The notes beneath the pieces were generated by a model. It saw only the letters and a program-made list of their open reading frames with translations, had not been told where the DNA came from and did no database searches. From NCBI RefSeq assembly GCF_023184515.1, contig NZ_JAAHBP010000007.1:186001-250000 (forward strand): a DNA stretch of 64,000 nt. The letters are read 5' to 3'. Source of the DNA: Streptomyces sp. D2-8. Its GTDB lineage: Bacteria > Actinomycetota > Actinomycetes > Streptomycetales > Streptomycetaceae. Within the stretch, counting starts at the first letter, position 1. Each line of letters begins with the position of its first letter. Positions 24,448 through 33,640 of this stretch are shown here, piece by piece. The position numbers and the translations under genes were made by a program.

Positions 24448-25590
24448 ATGAGGGCTGTCGTATACAAGGGGCCCTTCGAGGTAGCGATCGAGCAAGTGGA
24501 GGATCCACGCATTCAGCACCCGAACGATGTGCTCGTCCGGGTCACATCAACGGCCATCTGCGGCTCCGACCTGCACATGTACGAGGGCCGCACGGCCGCG
24601 GAGCCGGGCATCGTGTTCGGCCACGAGAACCTCGGAGTGATCGAGGAGACAGGAGAGGGGGTCACCACCCTCAACAAGGGCGACCGGGTGGTCATGCCGT
24701 TCAATGTGGCCTGCGGGTTCTGCAAGAACTGTTCGGCGGGCTTCACGGGCTTCTGCCTGACGGTGAACCCGGGCTTCGCCGGCGGCGCCTACGGCTATGT
24801 CGCCATGGGCCCCTACACGGGCGGCCAGGCGGAGTACGTACGGGTCCCGTACGCCGACTTCAACTGCCTGAAACTCCCGGAGGGCACCGAGAAGGAGACC
24901 GACTTCGTCCTGCTCGCGGACATCTTCCCGACGGGCTACCACGGCAACGAACTGGCCGACGTGCGCCCCGGTGACTCGGTCGCCGTCTACGGCGCCGGTC
25001 CGGTCGGGCTGATGGCCGCCTACTCCGCGATGCTGCGCGGTGCGAGCAAGGTGTTCGTGGTCGACCGGGTGGCGGAACGTCTCCAGAAGGCCGAGGAGAT
25101 CGGCACGGTCCCGATCGACTTCACCCAGGGCAACCCGGCGGAGCAGATCAAGGAGCAGACCGGCGGCCAGGGGACCGACAAGGGAATCGACGCCGTGGGC
25201 TACCAGGCCCAGGCGCGGGGCGAGGACCGCGAGGAACCGGCGATCGTTCTGAACTCCCTGGTCGAAACGGTCCGCCCGACGGGCGCGCTCGGCATCCCCG
25301 GCCTCTACGTCCCGAGCGACCCGGGCGGTCCGGACGAGCAGTCCAAGAAGGGCATGCTCATGGTCGCCGTCGGACGCCTCTTCGAGAAGGGGCTCCGCAT
25401 GGGCACCGGGCAGTGCAACGTCAAGAGGTACAACCGCCACCTGCGGGACATGATCATCGAGGATCGCGCGAAGCCCAGCTTCGTCGTCTCGCACGAACTG
25501 CCGCTCGACCAGGCGTCGTCGGCGTACGAGAAGTTCGACAAGCGGGTCGAGGGCTACACGAAGGTGGTGCTCCACCCGCAGGCAGCGTAG
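24448..25590 (+). CDS. Zinc-dependent alcohol dehydrogenase, formaldehyde-dismutase/dehydrogenase type
   Basis: 380 aa medium-chain dehydrogenase. Catalytic zinc ligands ICGSDLHMYEG and GHENLGVIEE; structural-zinc loop CGFCKNCSAGFTGFC; NAD(P) fold VAVYGAGPVGLMAAYSA. The insertions GFAGGAYGYVAMGPYTGGQAEYVRVPYADFNCLKLP and DIFPTGYHGNELADV are hallmarks of glutathione-independent formaldehyde dehydrogenases and dismutases. ATG 24448 has GGAGG 9 bp ahead. Monocistronic. The true substrate may be another aldehyde. Confidence 0.92.
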   Translation: MRAVVYKGPFEVAIEQVEDPRIQHPNDVLVRVTSTAICGSDLHMYEGRTAAEPGIVFGHENLGVIEETGEGVTTLNKGDRVVMPFNVACGFCKNCSAGFTGFCLTVNPGFAGGAYGYVAMGPYTGGQAEYVRVPYADFNCLKLPEGTEKETDFVLLADIFPTGYHGNELADVRPGDSVAVYGAGPVGLMAAYSAMLRGASKVFVVDRVAERLQKAEEIGTVPIDFTQGNPAEQIKEQTGGQGTDKGIDAVGYQAQARGEDREEPAIVLNSLVETVRPTGALGIPGLYVPSDPGGPDEQSKKGMLMVAVGRLFEKGLRMGTGQCNVKRYNRHLRDMIIEDRAKPSFVVSHELPLDQASSAYEKFDKRVEGYTKVVLHPQAA

Positions 25591-25607
25591 GCGACCCGGG
25601 CCGACAG

Positions 25608-25793
25608 TCAGTCGGTGAGGTACGCGAGGAACGACTCCCACGTGGCGGGAACCACCGTCACGTGGGCAGTCCCCGGGGTCTTGGAGTCCCGGACGTGGAT
25701 CATGGCGGGGGTGCGGGCGACCTCGACGCAGTCGCCGGGGTCAGGTCCGCTGCTGTAGCTGCTCTTGACCCAATGGAGTTCCGTGGCGCTCAT
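25608..25793 (-). CDS. DUF397 protein
   Basis: 61 aa. Typical start ELHWVKSSYSSGPDPGDCVEVA and ending VPATWESFLAYL. DUF397 genes nearly always follow an Scr1-type HTH gene; here its ATG overlaps the stop of that gene (ATGA, 25790-25793), so the two are coupled. Some homologues behave as small regulators with their HTH partner in Streptomyces development. Confidence 0.93.
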   Translation of the reverse strand: MSATELHWVKSSYSSGPDPGDCVEVARTPAMIHVRDSKTPGTAHVTVVPATWESFLAYLTD

Positions 25794-26635
25794 AGTCTCC
25801 CCAGCGCTTGCTCAATGAAGGCCAGCGACTCCCTCGGAGAGAGAGCCTGCGCCCGGATCATCCCATAGCGCAGTTCAAGGAGCCTGAGGTCCCGAGGGCT
25901 TGAAACGGGGCGGCCGTTGAACGCACCGTCGGAACGCCCGACCCCTGTGCCGTCCGAGAACCTCAGCACTTCGATCAACCCGTGCATGCCGGCATGCTCC
26001 TCACGATCAGTCGGCATCACCTGGAGCGAGACGGTCCGCAACTCCCCCACCTCCAGCAGGTGTTCGAGTTGTCGACGCAACACCATTCTGCCCCCGAGGG
26101 GGCGTTCGAGCGTCACCTGTTCTTGGACGAAACTCAAAGCGGGAGCAGGGTCCCGATCAAAGACGGACTTTCGAGCGACCCGCGCTGCGACGGCGCGTTC
26201 CACCACGTCTCGCGAGAGCGCCGGGAGTCGGTTCTCGAACATCGCCTCCGCGTACTCGGGCGTCTGCAACAGGCCGTGGACGTGATGCGTGCTGTAGAGC
26301 AGCATCTCCACCGCCCGCTCCTCCAACTGCGCCAGCTCCCGCACCCTCTTCGGATACCGGGCCCTCTCCATGTCCTTCGTGAACGCCCTCAGGTGCCCCT
26401 GGGCGTTCAGCACGCGGTCCGCCCTGTCCAGGTACTCCGGCCGGGGAATTCGCGCTCCTCGCTCCATCTTGCGGATCATGTCCTCGCCGTAGCCGAGCAC
26501 CTCGCCCAGCTCGGCGACCCGCATCCCCGCCGCCTCCCGGCAGACCTTCAGCAGCTTCCCCACCGCCTGGACCAGCGGCTCGATCTCGTCCCCCGGCTCG
26601 ACATCCCAACCGGCCTCGTCCACAACCTCGTTCAT
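25790..26635 (-). CDS. Helix-turn-helix regulator with DUF5753 (Scr1 type)
   Basis: 281 aa. N-terminal XRE-type HTH (LLKVCREAAGMRVAELGEVLGYGEDMIRKMERGARIP, about 25-75), then the DUF5753 domain (ERAVEMLLYSTHHVHGLLQTPEYAEAMFE to the C-terminus). Such regulators work with DUF397 partners and often with a HATPase protein, which is here the divergent neighbour. ATG at 26633-26635 with GGAGGTGGGGC ahead. Confidence 0.93.
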   Translation of the reverse strand: MNEVVDEAGWDVEPGDEIEPLVQAVGKLLKVCREAAGMRVAELGEVLGYGEDMIRKMERGARIPRPEYLDRADRVLNAQGHLRAFTKDMERARYPKRVRELAQLEERAVEMLLYSTHHVHGLLQTPEYAEAMFENRLPALSRDVVERAVAARVARKSVFDRDPAPALSFVQEQVTLERPLGGRMVLRRQLEHLLEVGELRTVSLQVMPTDREEHAGMHGLIEVLRFSDGTGVGRSDGAFNGRPVSSPRDLRLLELRYGMIRAQALSPRESLAFIEQALGRL

Positions 26636-26675
26636 GCCCCACCTCCATCGCGCAGCCGTACCCGTACAACGCCCG

Positions 26676-26711
26676 GGACAGCCGAGACAGCACGAGACAA
26701 GCTCCGGACAG
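26676..26711. repeat. Direct GACA(G) repeats in the HTH/HATPase divergent promoter
   Basis: Four near-identical units GGACAG (26676), GAGACAG (26684), GAGACAA (26694) and GGACAG (26706) lie at 8-12 bp steps in the 137-bp divergent intergenic region. They could be operator repeats for the HTH protein. Confidence 0.35.
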
Positions 26712-26772
26712 CAGTGGTACGCACACCTGCTGCGGCCGATCACTGCGCGCAGACTCCGCGACGCTGAGTCAC

Positions 26773-27174
26773 ATGAACCAGGAGACCACAATCCGCAACC
26801 TCAGCCTTCCGCTCTCCCCCACACCCCGGGGAGCCCGGCTGGCCCGTCTCCTCGCCACGGAGCAACTCCGCTCGTGGGGGCTGCCGTTGGACCCTGCCGA
26901 GCAGATCATCGCCGAGCTCGCGACCAACGCCGCCACACACGGGCGCGTCCCCGGCCGGGACTTCCGGCTGACGCTCTACGTCGTCGGCGGCACCCTCCGT
27001 ATCGAGGTCACGGACACGCGCGGCGACCGGCTTCCCCACCCCACCCGGCCGGCCCCGGACGCCACCAGCGGCCGGGGCCTCCTCGTCGTGGCCGCCCTCG
27101 CCGGCCGCTGGGGCGTGACCCCGGGTCCGCACCCGCGCAAGACGGTGTGGGCCGAGGTCGACGTGCCCAAGTGA
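26773..27174 (+). CDS. Anti-sigma-factor-like HATPase_c protein
   Basis: 133 aa GHKL ATPase domain of the RsbW/SpoIIAB type. N-box AEQIIAELATNAATHGRV; G1 box IEVTDTRGDRLP; G2 box SGRGLLVVAALAGRWGV. Family members act as anti-sigma kinases or partners of Scr1/DUF397 regulators. ATG 26773, no overlap with neighbours. A strong hairpin terminator follows. Confidence 0.92.
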   Translation: MNQETTIRNLSLPLSPTPRGARLARLLATEQLRSWGLPLDPAEQIIAELATNAATHGRVPGRDFRLTLYVVGGTLRIEVTDTRGDRLPHPTRPAPDATSGRGLLVVAALAGRWGVTPGPHPRKTVWAEVDVPK

Positions 27175-27176
27175 AA

Positions 27177-27218
27177 GGCCGGTGAGGGCGCACCGTCCCC
27201 ACAGTGCCCTCACCGGCC
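27177..27218. terminator. Bidirectional hairpin terminator
   Basis: A perfect 13-bp stem GGCCGGTGAGGGC (27177-27189) / GCCCTCACCGGCC (27206-27218) with a 16-base loop, between the convergent HATPase and MMPL genes. Confidence 0.75.
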
Positions 27219-27234
27219 GGTCTCTCGCGAGCGG

Positions 27235-29451
27235 TCAGACGCGGACCAGTTCCCTGTCTCCGTCGTCGTCGCCGGAGGCGTCGCGCAGGCCCTCGCCCTC
27301 CACGTCGACATTGGGCAGGGCCCGGTCCAGCCACCTGGGGAGCCACCAGGCCTTGCGGCCGAGGAGGGCCAGGACGGCCGGGACGATGGCCATGCGGACG
27401 ACGAACGCGTCGAAGAAGACCGCGATCGCGAGGCCGAAGCCGATCATCTTGACCATCGACTCGGACGAGCCGATGAAGCCGGCGAAGACGGCCATCATGA
27501 TGACCGCGGCGGCGGTGACCACCCGCGCGCCGTGGCGGAACCCGGTGACCACGGCCTGGGCGGGCTTCTCACCGTGGACGTAGGCCTCCCGCATCCGGGT
27601 CACGAGGAACACCTCGTAGTCCATCGCCAGGCCGAAGACCACGCCGACCATGAAGATCGGCATCATCGACATGACCGGCCCGGTCTGCTCCACGCCCATC
27701 AGGCCGGACAGCCAGCCCCACTGGAAGACCGCGACGACCGCGCCGAGGGCCGCCATCACCGACAGCAGGAATCCGAGGGCCGCCTTCAGCGGGACCAGGA
27801 TCGAGCGGAAGACCACGATCAGCAGGAGGAAGGCCAGGCCGACGACCAGCACCAGATACGGCACCAGCGCGTCGTTGAGCTTCTGGCTGACGTCGATGTT
27901 CATCGCCGTGCTGCCGGTGACCAGGACGTTCGCGTCCGTGTCGGCCTTGATGTCCGCGCCCGCGTCCCGGATGCCGTGCACCAGGTTCTCCGTCGTGACG
28001 GAGGACGGCTTGGAGCCGGGGATCACGGTGATGGTGGCGGTGTCACCGGCCTTGTTGGGCTGCGGCGGCGTGACGGTCACGACGTCCTTCAGGCCCTTGA
28101 TCTCGTCGCCCGTCTCGGTGAAGACCGCCTTCGGGTCGTCACTGCCCTTCGCGTCGACGACGACCATCAGCGGGCCGTTGAAGCCCGGCCCGAAGCCTTC
28201 GGACAGCAGGTCGTAGGCGCGGCGCTGGGTGGTGGAGGTCGGCTGGGAGCCGTCGTCGGGCAGGCCCAGTTCCAGGCTCGTCGCCGGGACGGCCGCCGCG
28301 CCGAGGCCGATGACGCCGAGCAGCAGGACCGCGATCGGGCGGCGGACGACGAAGCTCGCCCAGCGCGTGCCCAGGTTCGGCTTGACCGGCTCGGCCTTCT
28401 CGCCCTGCGGCTTCGCCCGGCCGAGGAGCTTGCCCTTCTCCCCCATCGGCTTCACCTTCCGGCCCGCGTATCCGAGCAGTGCCGGGATCATCGTCAGGGC
28501 GATCAGCACGGCGATGGCCACCGTGCCCGCCGCCGCGACGCCCATCTTCGTCAGCATCGGGATGTTGACGACGGACAGGCCGACCAGGGCGATCACCACC
28601 GTCAGACCCGCGAAGACCACCGCGGATCCCGCCGTGCCGACGGCCCGGCCCGCCGCCTCCTCGCGCTCGCGGCCCTCGGCCAGTTCGGCGCGGTAGCGGG
28701 AGACGATGAACAGCGCGTAGTCGATGCCGACCGCCAGGCCGATCATCATCGCGAGGGTGGAGGTGGTCGTGCCCAGGTCCAGCGCACTGGCCAGGCCCGT
28801 GATCGCGGAGACGCCGATGCCCACGCCGATGAGCGCGGTCAGCAGCGGCAGTCCGGCCGCGACCAGCGAGCCGAAGGTGATGACCAGGACGACCGCGGCG
28901 ACCGCGATGCCGATGATCTCGCTGGAGCCGGTGTGCGGAACGGCCTGGAGCGCGTCACCGCCGATCTCGACGGTCAGCCCGGCCTTGCGCGCGTCCTGCG
29001 CGGAGTCCTTCAGCGCGTCCTTCGCGGCGTCGTCCAGCTCCATGCCGGAGACCTTGTACGACACCTGCGCGTACGCGATCGTGCCGTCCTTGCTGACGGC
29101 CTTCGCCTGGTACGGGTCGGTCACGCGGACGACCTCGGAGCCGTTCGACAGCTCCTTCACCGTGTCCTGGACCGTCGCCTTGTTGCCGGGGTCGGTCATC
29201 TTCTCGCCGCTCGGCGCCTTGAAGACGACGCGCGCGGTGGCCCCGTCGGCACTCGTGCCGGGGAAGCGCTGCTCCAGCAGGTCGAAGGCCTTCTGGGCCT
29301 CGGTGCCGGGGATGGAGAACGAGCTGTTGCCGGCGGCGGGGGCACTGGCCGCGCCGACACCGGCGAGGGTCAGCAGGGCCACCCATATCAGGGCGACGAA
29401 GTGCCGCCGCCGGAACGAGAGCCGGCCGAGTTTGTAGAGGAATGTGGCCAC
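27235..29451 (-). CDS. MMPL/RND family transporter
   Basis: 738 aa inner-membrane transporter of the MMPL class, energised by the proton gradient; substrates in actinobacteria are lipids or hydrophobic drugs. Twelve membrane helices in the two-lobe layout: helix 1 at residues 15-35, an extracytoplasmic loop to about 185, helices 2-6, a second loop and helices 8-12. Motif GLAVGIDYALFIVSRYR and its copy FGLAMDYEVFLVTRMREAYV hold the Asp-Tyr proton pairs. GTG at 29449-29451. The TetR gene 94 bp upstream on the same strand probably represses it. Confidence 0.94.
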   Translation of the reverse strand: MATFLYKLGRLSFRRRHFVALIWVALLTLAGVGAASAPAAGNSSFSIPGTEAQKAFDLLEQRFPGTSADGATARVVFKAPSGEKMTDPGNKATVQDTVKELSNGSEVVRVTDPYQAKAVSKDGTIAYAQVSYKVSGMELDDAAKDALKDSAQDARKAGLTVEIGGDALQAVPHTGSSEIIGIAVAAVVLVITFGSLVAAGLPLLTALIGVGIGVSAITGLASALDLGTTTSTLAMMIGLAVGIDYALFIVSRYRAELAEGREREEAAGRAVGTAGSAVVFAGLTVVIALVGLSVVNIPMLTKMGVAAAGTVAIAVLIALTMIPALLGYAGRKVKPMGEKGKLLGRAKPQGEKAEPVKPNLGTRWASFVVRRPIAVLLLGVIGLGAAAVPATSLELGLPDDGSQPTSTTQRRAYDLLSEGFGPGFNGPLMVVVDAKGSDDPKAVFTETGDEIKGLKDVVTVTPPQPNKAGDTATITVIPGSKPSSVTTENLVHGIRDAGADIKADTDANVLVTGSTAMNIDVSQKLNDALVPYLVLVVGLAFLLLIVVFRSILVPLKAALGFLLSVMAALGAVVAVFQWGWLSGLMGVEQTGPVMSMMPIFMVGVVFGLAMDYEVFLVTRMREAYVHGEKPAQAVVTGFRHGARVVTAAAVIMMAVFAGFIGSSESMVKMIGFGLAIAVFFDAFVVRMAIVPAVLALLGRKAWWLPRWLDRALPNVDVEGEGLRDASGDDDGDRELVRV

Positions 29452-29545
29452 GAGGGCGTACTCCCGGTCAGTCGTGGGGTCTTCAGGGCAGGGGTGATCA
29501 GCCCGACGACATGAGCGGAGACGTCAGGTAGGGGCCGGCTGGGGA

Positions 29546-30148
29546 CTACTCGGTGGGCACACCGAGGGCGGGGAGGACCACGGCGTCGATGTACGAGGTG
29601 AGGAAGGCCGCCGTCGGCGGCTTGTCCTCGAGGACCGCGCAGGTGACGAAGGCGCCGAGCATCATGTGCACCACGAACTCCAGCGCGGGGCAGTCCGCGC
29701 GGACCTCGCCCCGGTCGACGGCGCGCTGGAGCACGCGGCGCGAGTCCGCGATCTCCGGCTCGATGATCTGGCTCTTGAACTCGCTGTGGAGGTCCGGATT
29801 GGCGTGCATCGCCGTGGCCAGGCCCCGCATCAGCGCGCCGTTCTGCTCCATCTCGGCGTCGTCCGCGCGCTCCATGAGGGCGTGGAAGTCGCCGCGCAGC
29901 GAGCCGGTGTCGATCTCGTCGAGGTTCTTCACCGGCTTGATGTGGCGGAGCGCCTTGACGACCAGCTGGGCCTTGCCGCCCCACTGGCGGTAGAGCGTGG
30001 CCTTGCTGGACCGGGTGCGGGCGGCCACGGCGTCCATGGTGAGGGCGTCGTAGCCGACTTCGCGGAGCAGGTCGAGCACGGCCGCGTAGAGCTCGGCCTC
30101 ACGCTCGGGGGTGATCCGACTGCGACGCGCGGAAGCGACCTCAGCCAT
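29546..30148 (-). CDS. TetR family repressor
   Basis: 200 aa. HTH in LREVGYDALTMDAVAARTRSSKATLYRQWGGKAQLV (about 20-57), followed by a helical ligand domain with a TetR_C-like end (FVVHMMLGAFVTCAVLEDKPP). ATG at 30146-30148 with AAGGTGAG ahead; the open frame before it is promoter. Two similar palindromes 23 and 69 bp upstream suggest autoregulation. It is first gene of the TetR-MMPL pair. Confidence 0.94.
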   Translation of the reverse strand: MAEVASARRSRITPEREAELYAAVLDLLREVGYDALTMDAVAARTRSSKATLYRQWGGKAQLVVKALRHIKPVKNLDEIDTGSLRGDFHALMERADDAEMEQNGALMRGLATAMHANPDLHSEFKSQIIEPEIADSRRVLQRAVDRGEVRADCPALEFVVHMMLGAFVTCAVLEDKPPTAAFLTSYIDAVVLPALGVPTE

Positions 30149-30170
30149 CTCTCTCACCTTCCTGCTCCGA

Positions 30171-30231
30171 ACGACACGGTTTCGTACGTCACGAAGGTAG
30201 CGCACCCCTCATGAAAACGAAACCGTTTCGT
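30171..30231. promoter_or_regulatory. Two TetR-type operators
   Basis: Site A (30217-30231) is a perfect odd palindrome ACGAAAC-C-GTTTCGT. Site B (30171-30185) reads ACGACAC-G-GTTTCGT, one mismatch in the left arm. Both are followed by ACGT, 46 bp apart. They lie between the TetR gene and the tricorn gene, so they may control the repressor-transporter pair and perhaps the protease. Confidence 0.65.
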
Positions 30232-30302
30232 ACGTGTGCTGGCTCACGGCCGGTCATTTGCCTTGACTTGCCCCGGTACGCCCCCCGGCAAAGCATGAGC
30301 AC

Positions 30303-33300
30303 GTGACCTATCTGCGTCTGCCGCACCTCCATGACGACCTGCTGTGCTTCGTGGCCGAGGACGACCTCTGGCTCGCCCCGCTCGACACCCCCGGCCGGGC
30401 CTGGCGGCTCACCGTCGACCGCACCAAGACCGGCCACCCGCGCTTCTCACCCGACGGCCGCCACCTCGCGTACACGAGCTGGCGCAGCCTGGTGCCCGAG
30501 GTCCATGTCGTCCCGGTGGACGGCGGCCCGGGCCGCCAGGTGAGCCACTGGGGCAGCGCCGACACCCGGGTCTGCGGCTGGACCCCGGACGGCGAGATCC
30601 TGGCCGTGGCCTCGCACGGCGAGCCCTTCTCCTACTTCACCTGGGCCTACAAGGTCACCCCGGAGGGCGACCCGGGCCGCAAACTGCCCTGGGGGCCGGT
30701 CTCCGACATCCAGGTCGCCGACATGGACGGGGAGCGCAAGTCCCTCCTCCTCACCGGCACCCCGCCGCACGAACCGGCCTCCTGGAAGCGCTACCGCGGC
30801 GGGGCCACGGGCCGGCTCTGGCTGCACGGCGAACGGCTGCTGGAGGGCCTCGGCGGCCATCTGCACTCCCCCATGTTCGTCGGCGGCCGCATCGCCTTCC
30901 TCTCCGACCACGAGGGCGTCGGCAACCTCTACTCCTGCGCCTACGACGGCTCCGGCCTGCGCCGCCACACCGACCACGACGCCTTCTACGCCCGGCACGC
31001 CGCGAGCGACGGCACCCGGGTGGTGTACCAGTGCGCCGGCGACCTGTGGCTGGTCGACGACCTGTCCCCGGACTCCGGGCCGCGCCGGCTGGACGTACGG
31101 CTGAGCGGGCCGCGGGCGGGGCGGCGCCCCTACCAGGTGGCGGCGGCCCGGCACGTCGACGGGCTCTCGGTCGACGAGACGGGGCGGGCCAGCGCCGTCG
31201 TCGTGCGCGGCAGCCTGTACTGGCTGACCCACCGGGACGGCCCGGCCCGCACCCTCACCGACACCCCCGGCGTCCGGGTGCGGATGCCGGAGATGCTCGG
31301 CGGGAGCGGGCGGGTGGCGTACGTGACGGACGCCGAGGGCGAGGACGCGATCGAGATCGCCTCCCTGCCCCGGGCGAGCGGCGACCGGGCGCCCCGGCGG
31401 CCGGCCTCCGGTGCGCTGGGCCGGGTGCGCGAGCTGGTCTCGGACCCGGAGGGCGAGCGGCTGGCGGTCGCCTCGCACGACGGCCGGCTCCTCCTGGTCG
31501 ACGTCACGGAGGACTCCGGCGGTGAGGTCACCGAGCTGATCCGGTCCGTCAACGGGCCCGTGCGCGACCTCGCGTTCTCCCCGGACGGGGCGTGGCTCAC
31601 CTGGTCGCACCCGGGCATCGGGCGGACCCTGCGGCAGATCAAGATGGCCCGGCTCGCCGGCACGCCGGACGGGGCCCGGCTGATCGTCGACGTCACCAAC
31701 GGCCGCTTCGAGGACGAGAACCCGGTCTTCACCCGCGACGGCCGCTATCTCGCCTTCCTGTCCTGGCGCGGCTTCGACCCCGTCTACGACGTGCACACCG
31801 GCGACCTGTCCTTCCCGCTGGGCTGCCGCCCGTACCTCGTGCCGCTGTCCTCCGCGACGCCCTCCCCGTTCGCGGTGAACCCGGAGGGCCGCCCGGCCGC
31901 GGGGGGCCTGGACCCGGTCGAGGACGACGACAACGGGGACAACGGGGCCGTGACCGTCGAGGTCGAAGGGCTGGAGAGCCGCGTCACGCCGTTCCCGGTG
32001 GCCGCCTCCAAGTACTCGGCGCTGCACCCGGTCGCGGGCGGCGGGCTGGTGTGGCTGCGCTGGCCGATCTCGGGCGCGCTCGGCGAGACGTTCGCCAGCC
32101 CGGACGACACCAGCGGCCGGCCGACCCTGGAGCACTTCGGCCTCACCAAGGCCAAGAAGTCCGAACTCGCCCAGCACCTCGACTGGTTCGCGGTCAGCGG
32201 CGACGGCAGCCGGCTGGTGATCGTCGACGAGGGCGAGCTGCGCGCGGTCCCGGCAGGCGAGCAGGGCGACAGCGACTCCACCGTGTGGATCGACGCGCGC
32301 CGCATCCTGCACACCGTCGACCCGGCGGCGGAATGGCGGCAGTCGTACGACGAGGCCGGGCGGCTGATCCGGGCCCACTTCTGGGAGCCGGGCATGTGCG
32401 GCATCGACTGGGACGGGGTGCTCGACCAGTACCGCCCGCTGGTCGAACGGGTCGCCTCCCCCGACGAGTTCGCCGACCTGCTCCGCGAGGTCCTGGGCGA
32501 GCTGGGCACCTCCCACGCCTACGTCACCGCCGCCCGGCGCAACGAGGGCCCGCCGCACTACCAGCGCCGACAGGGCCTGCTGGGCGCCAACTTCGCACGC
32601 CGGGACGGCGGCTGGGTGGTCAAGCGGATCCTGCCGGGCGACTCCTCCGACTCCAAGGCCCGCTCCCCGCTGGCCGGCACGGGCATCCGGGAAGGCGCGG
32701 TCCTCACCCATGTCGACGGCCGCCCGGTGGATCCCGACGCGGGCCCGTATCCGCTGCTGGCCGGCGCGGGCGGTACGACGGTGGAGCTGACCTTCACCCC
32801 GGCCGAGGACTCGGCGCAGGGCCTGGCCCCGCCCCGGCGGGTCGCCGTCGTCCCGCTCGTCGACGAACGGCCGCTGCGCTACCAGGACTGGGTGGCCAAA
32901 CGCCGGACGGTGGTCCGCGAGTTGAGCGGCGGGCGCTGCGGCTATCTGCACATCCCGGACATGGGCGGCTCGGGCTGGGCGCAGTTCAACCGCGACCTGC
33001 GCATGGAGGTCTCCCGCCCGGCACTGATCGTGGACGTGCGCGGCAACGCCGGCGGTCACATCAGCGAGTTGGTCATCGAGACACTGGGCCGGACGATCCT
33101 GGGCTGGGACCTGACCCGCGACGCCCAGCCGGTCTCGTACACCTCGAACGCGCCCCGGGGCCCGGTGGTGGCCCTGGCGGACGAGGCGACCTCCTCCGAC
33201 GGCGACATGATCACCGCCGCGTTCAAGCTGCTGAAGCTCGGCCCCGTCGTGGGGCAGCGCACCTGGGGCGGCGTCGTCGGCATGACCGGCCGCCACGAGC

Positions 33301-33560
33301 TGGGCGACGGCACGGTGATCACGGTGCCGATGAACGCGGCCTGGTTCGACGCGTACGGCTGGTCGGTGGAGAACAAGGGCGTCGCCCCCGACATCGACGT
33401 CCTGCGCACCCCGCTGGACTGGGCCGAGGGGCGGCACGCCCAGCTGACCGACGCGGTGGAACTGGCGCTCGGACTGCTGGAGACCAACCCGCCGGCCACG
33501 CCGCCGACCTACAGCGACGTACCGGACCGCTCCCGCCCGAAGCTGCCGCCCAGGACGTGA
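30303..33560 (+). CDS. Tricorn protease homologue (S41 family)
   Basis: 1085 aa cytoplasmic peptidase that trims oligopeptides from the proteasome or Clp, by analogy with Thermoplasma Tricorn. Residues 1-660 form two beta-propellers (repeats such as HPRFSPDGRHLAYTS, DLAFSPDGAWLTWSHP); 670-760 carry the C1 helical region with GELGTSHAYV (His738 by count); a PDZ domain follows (GTGIREGAVLTHVDGRPVD); the C2 domain ends in the catalytic DEATSSDGDMI (Ser965 by count) and WGGVVG. GTG 30303. Stands alone, with a hairpin downstream. Confidence 0.94.
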   Translation: MTYLRLPHLHDDLLCFVAEDDLWLAPLDTPGRAWRLTVDRTKTGHPRFSPDGRHLAYTSWRSLVPEVHVVPVDGGPGRQVSHWGSADTRVCGWTPDGEILAVASHGEPFSYFTWAYKVTPEGDPGRKLPWGPVSDIQVADMDGERKSLLLTGTPPHEPASWKRYRGGATGRLWLHGERLLEGLGGHLHSPMFVGGRIAFLSDHEGVGNLYSCAYDGSGLRRHTDHDAFYARHAASDGTRVVYQCAGDLWLVDDLSPDSGPRRLDVRLSGPRAGRRPYQVAAARHVDGLSVDETGRASAVVVRGSLYWLTHRDGPARTLTDTPGVRVRMPEMLGGSGRVAYVTDAEGEDAIEIASLPRASGDRAPRRPASGALGRVRELVSDPEGERLAVASHDGRLLLVDVTEDSGGEVTELIRSVNGPVRDLAFSPDGAWLTWSHPGIGRTLRQIKMARLAGTPDGARLIVDVTNGRFEDENPVFTRDGRYLAFLSWRGFDPVYDVHTGDLSFPLGCRPYLVPLSSATPSPFAVNPEGRPAAGGLDPVEDDDNGDNGAVTVEVEGLESRVTPFPVAASKYSALHPVAGGGLVWLRWPISGALGETFASPDDTSGRPTLEHFGLTKAKKSELAQHLDWFAVSGDGSRLVIVDEGELRAVPAGEQGDSDSTVWIDARRILHTVDPAAEWRQSYDEAGRLIRAHFWEPGMCGIDWDGVLDQYRPLVERVASPDEFADLLREVLGELGTSHAYVTAARRNEGPPHYQRRQGLLGANFARRDGGWVVKRILPGDSSDSKARSPLAGTGIREGAVLTHVDGRPVDPDAGPYPLLAGAGGTTVELTFTPAEDSAQGLAPPRRVAVVPLVDERPLRYQDWVAKRRTVVRELSGGRCGYLHIPDMGGSGWAQFNRDLRMEVSRPALIVDVRGNAGGHISELVIETLGRTILGWDLTRDAQPVSYTSNAPRGPVVALADEATSSDGDMITAAFKLLKLGPVVGQRTWGGVVGMTGRHELGDGTVITVPMNAAWFDAYGWSVENKGVAPDIDVLRTPLDWAEGRHAQLTDAVELALGLLETNPPATPPTYSDVPDRSRPKLPPRT

Positions 33561-33588
33561 GCGCCCGGCGCCCGGGACGTGACACACA

Positions 33589-33625
33589 AGGGAAGGGGGC
33601 GCCCCGCACGGGGACGCCCCTTTCC
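33589..33625. terminator. Hairpin between tricorn gene and the 72-aa gene
   Basis: GGGGGCG and CGCCCC stems (about 33595-33601 / 33614-33619), extended by AAGG/CCTTT, form an imperfect bidirectional terminator between convergent genes. Confidence 0.5.
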
Positions 33626-33640
33626 GCTCAGCACGCAACG

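Noticed and set aside
30447-33638. 1063-codon minus-strand frame opposite the tricorn gene
   Set aside because: Mirror frame of a gene with clear catalytic motifs; lacks any recognisable domain.
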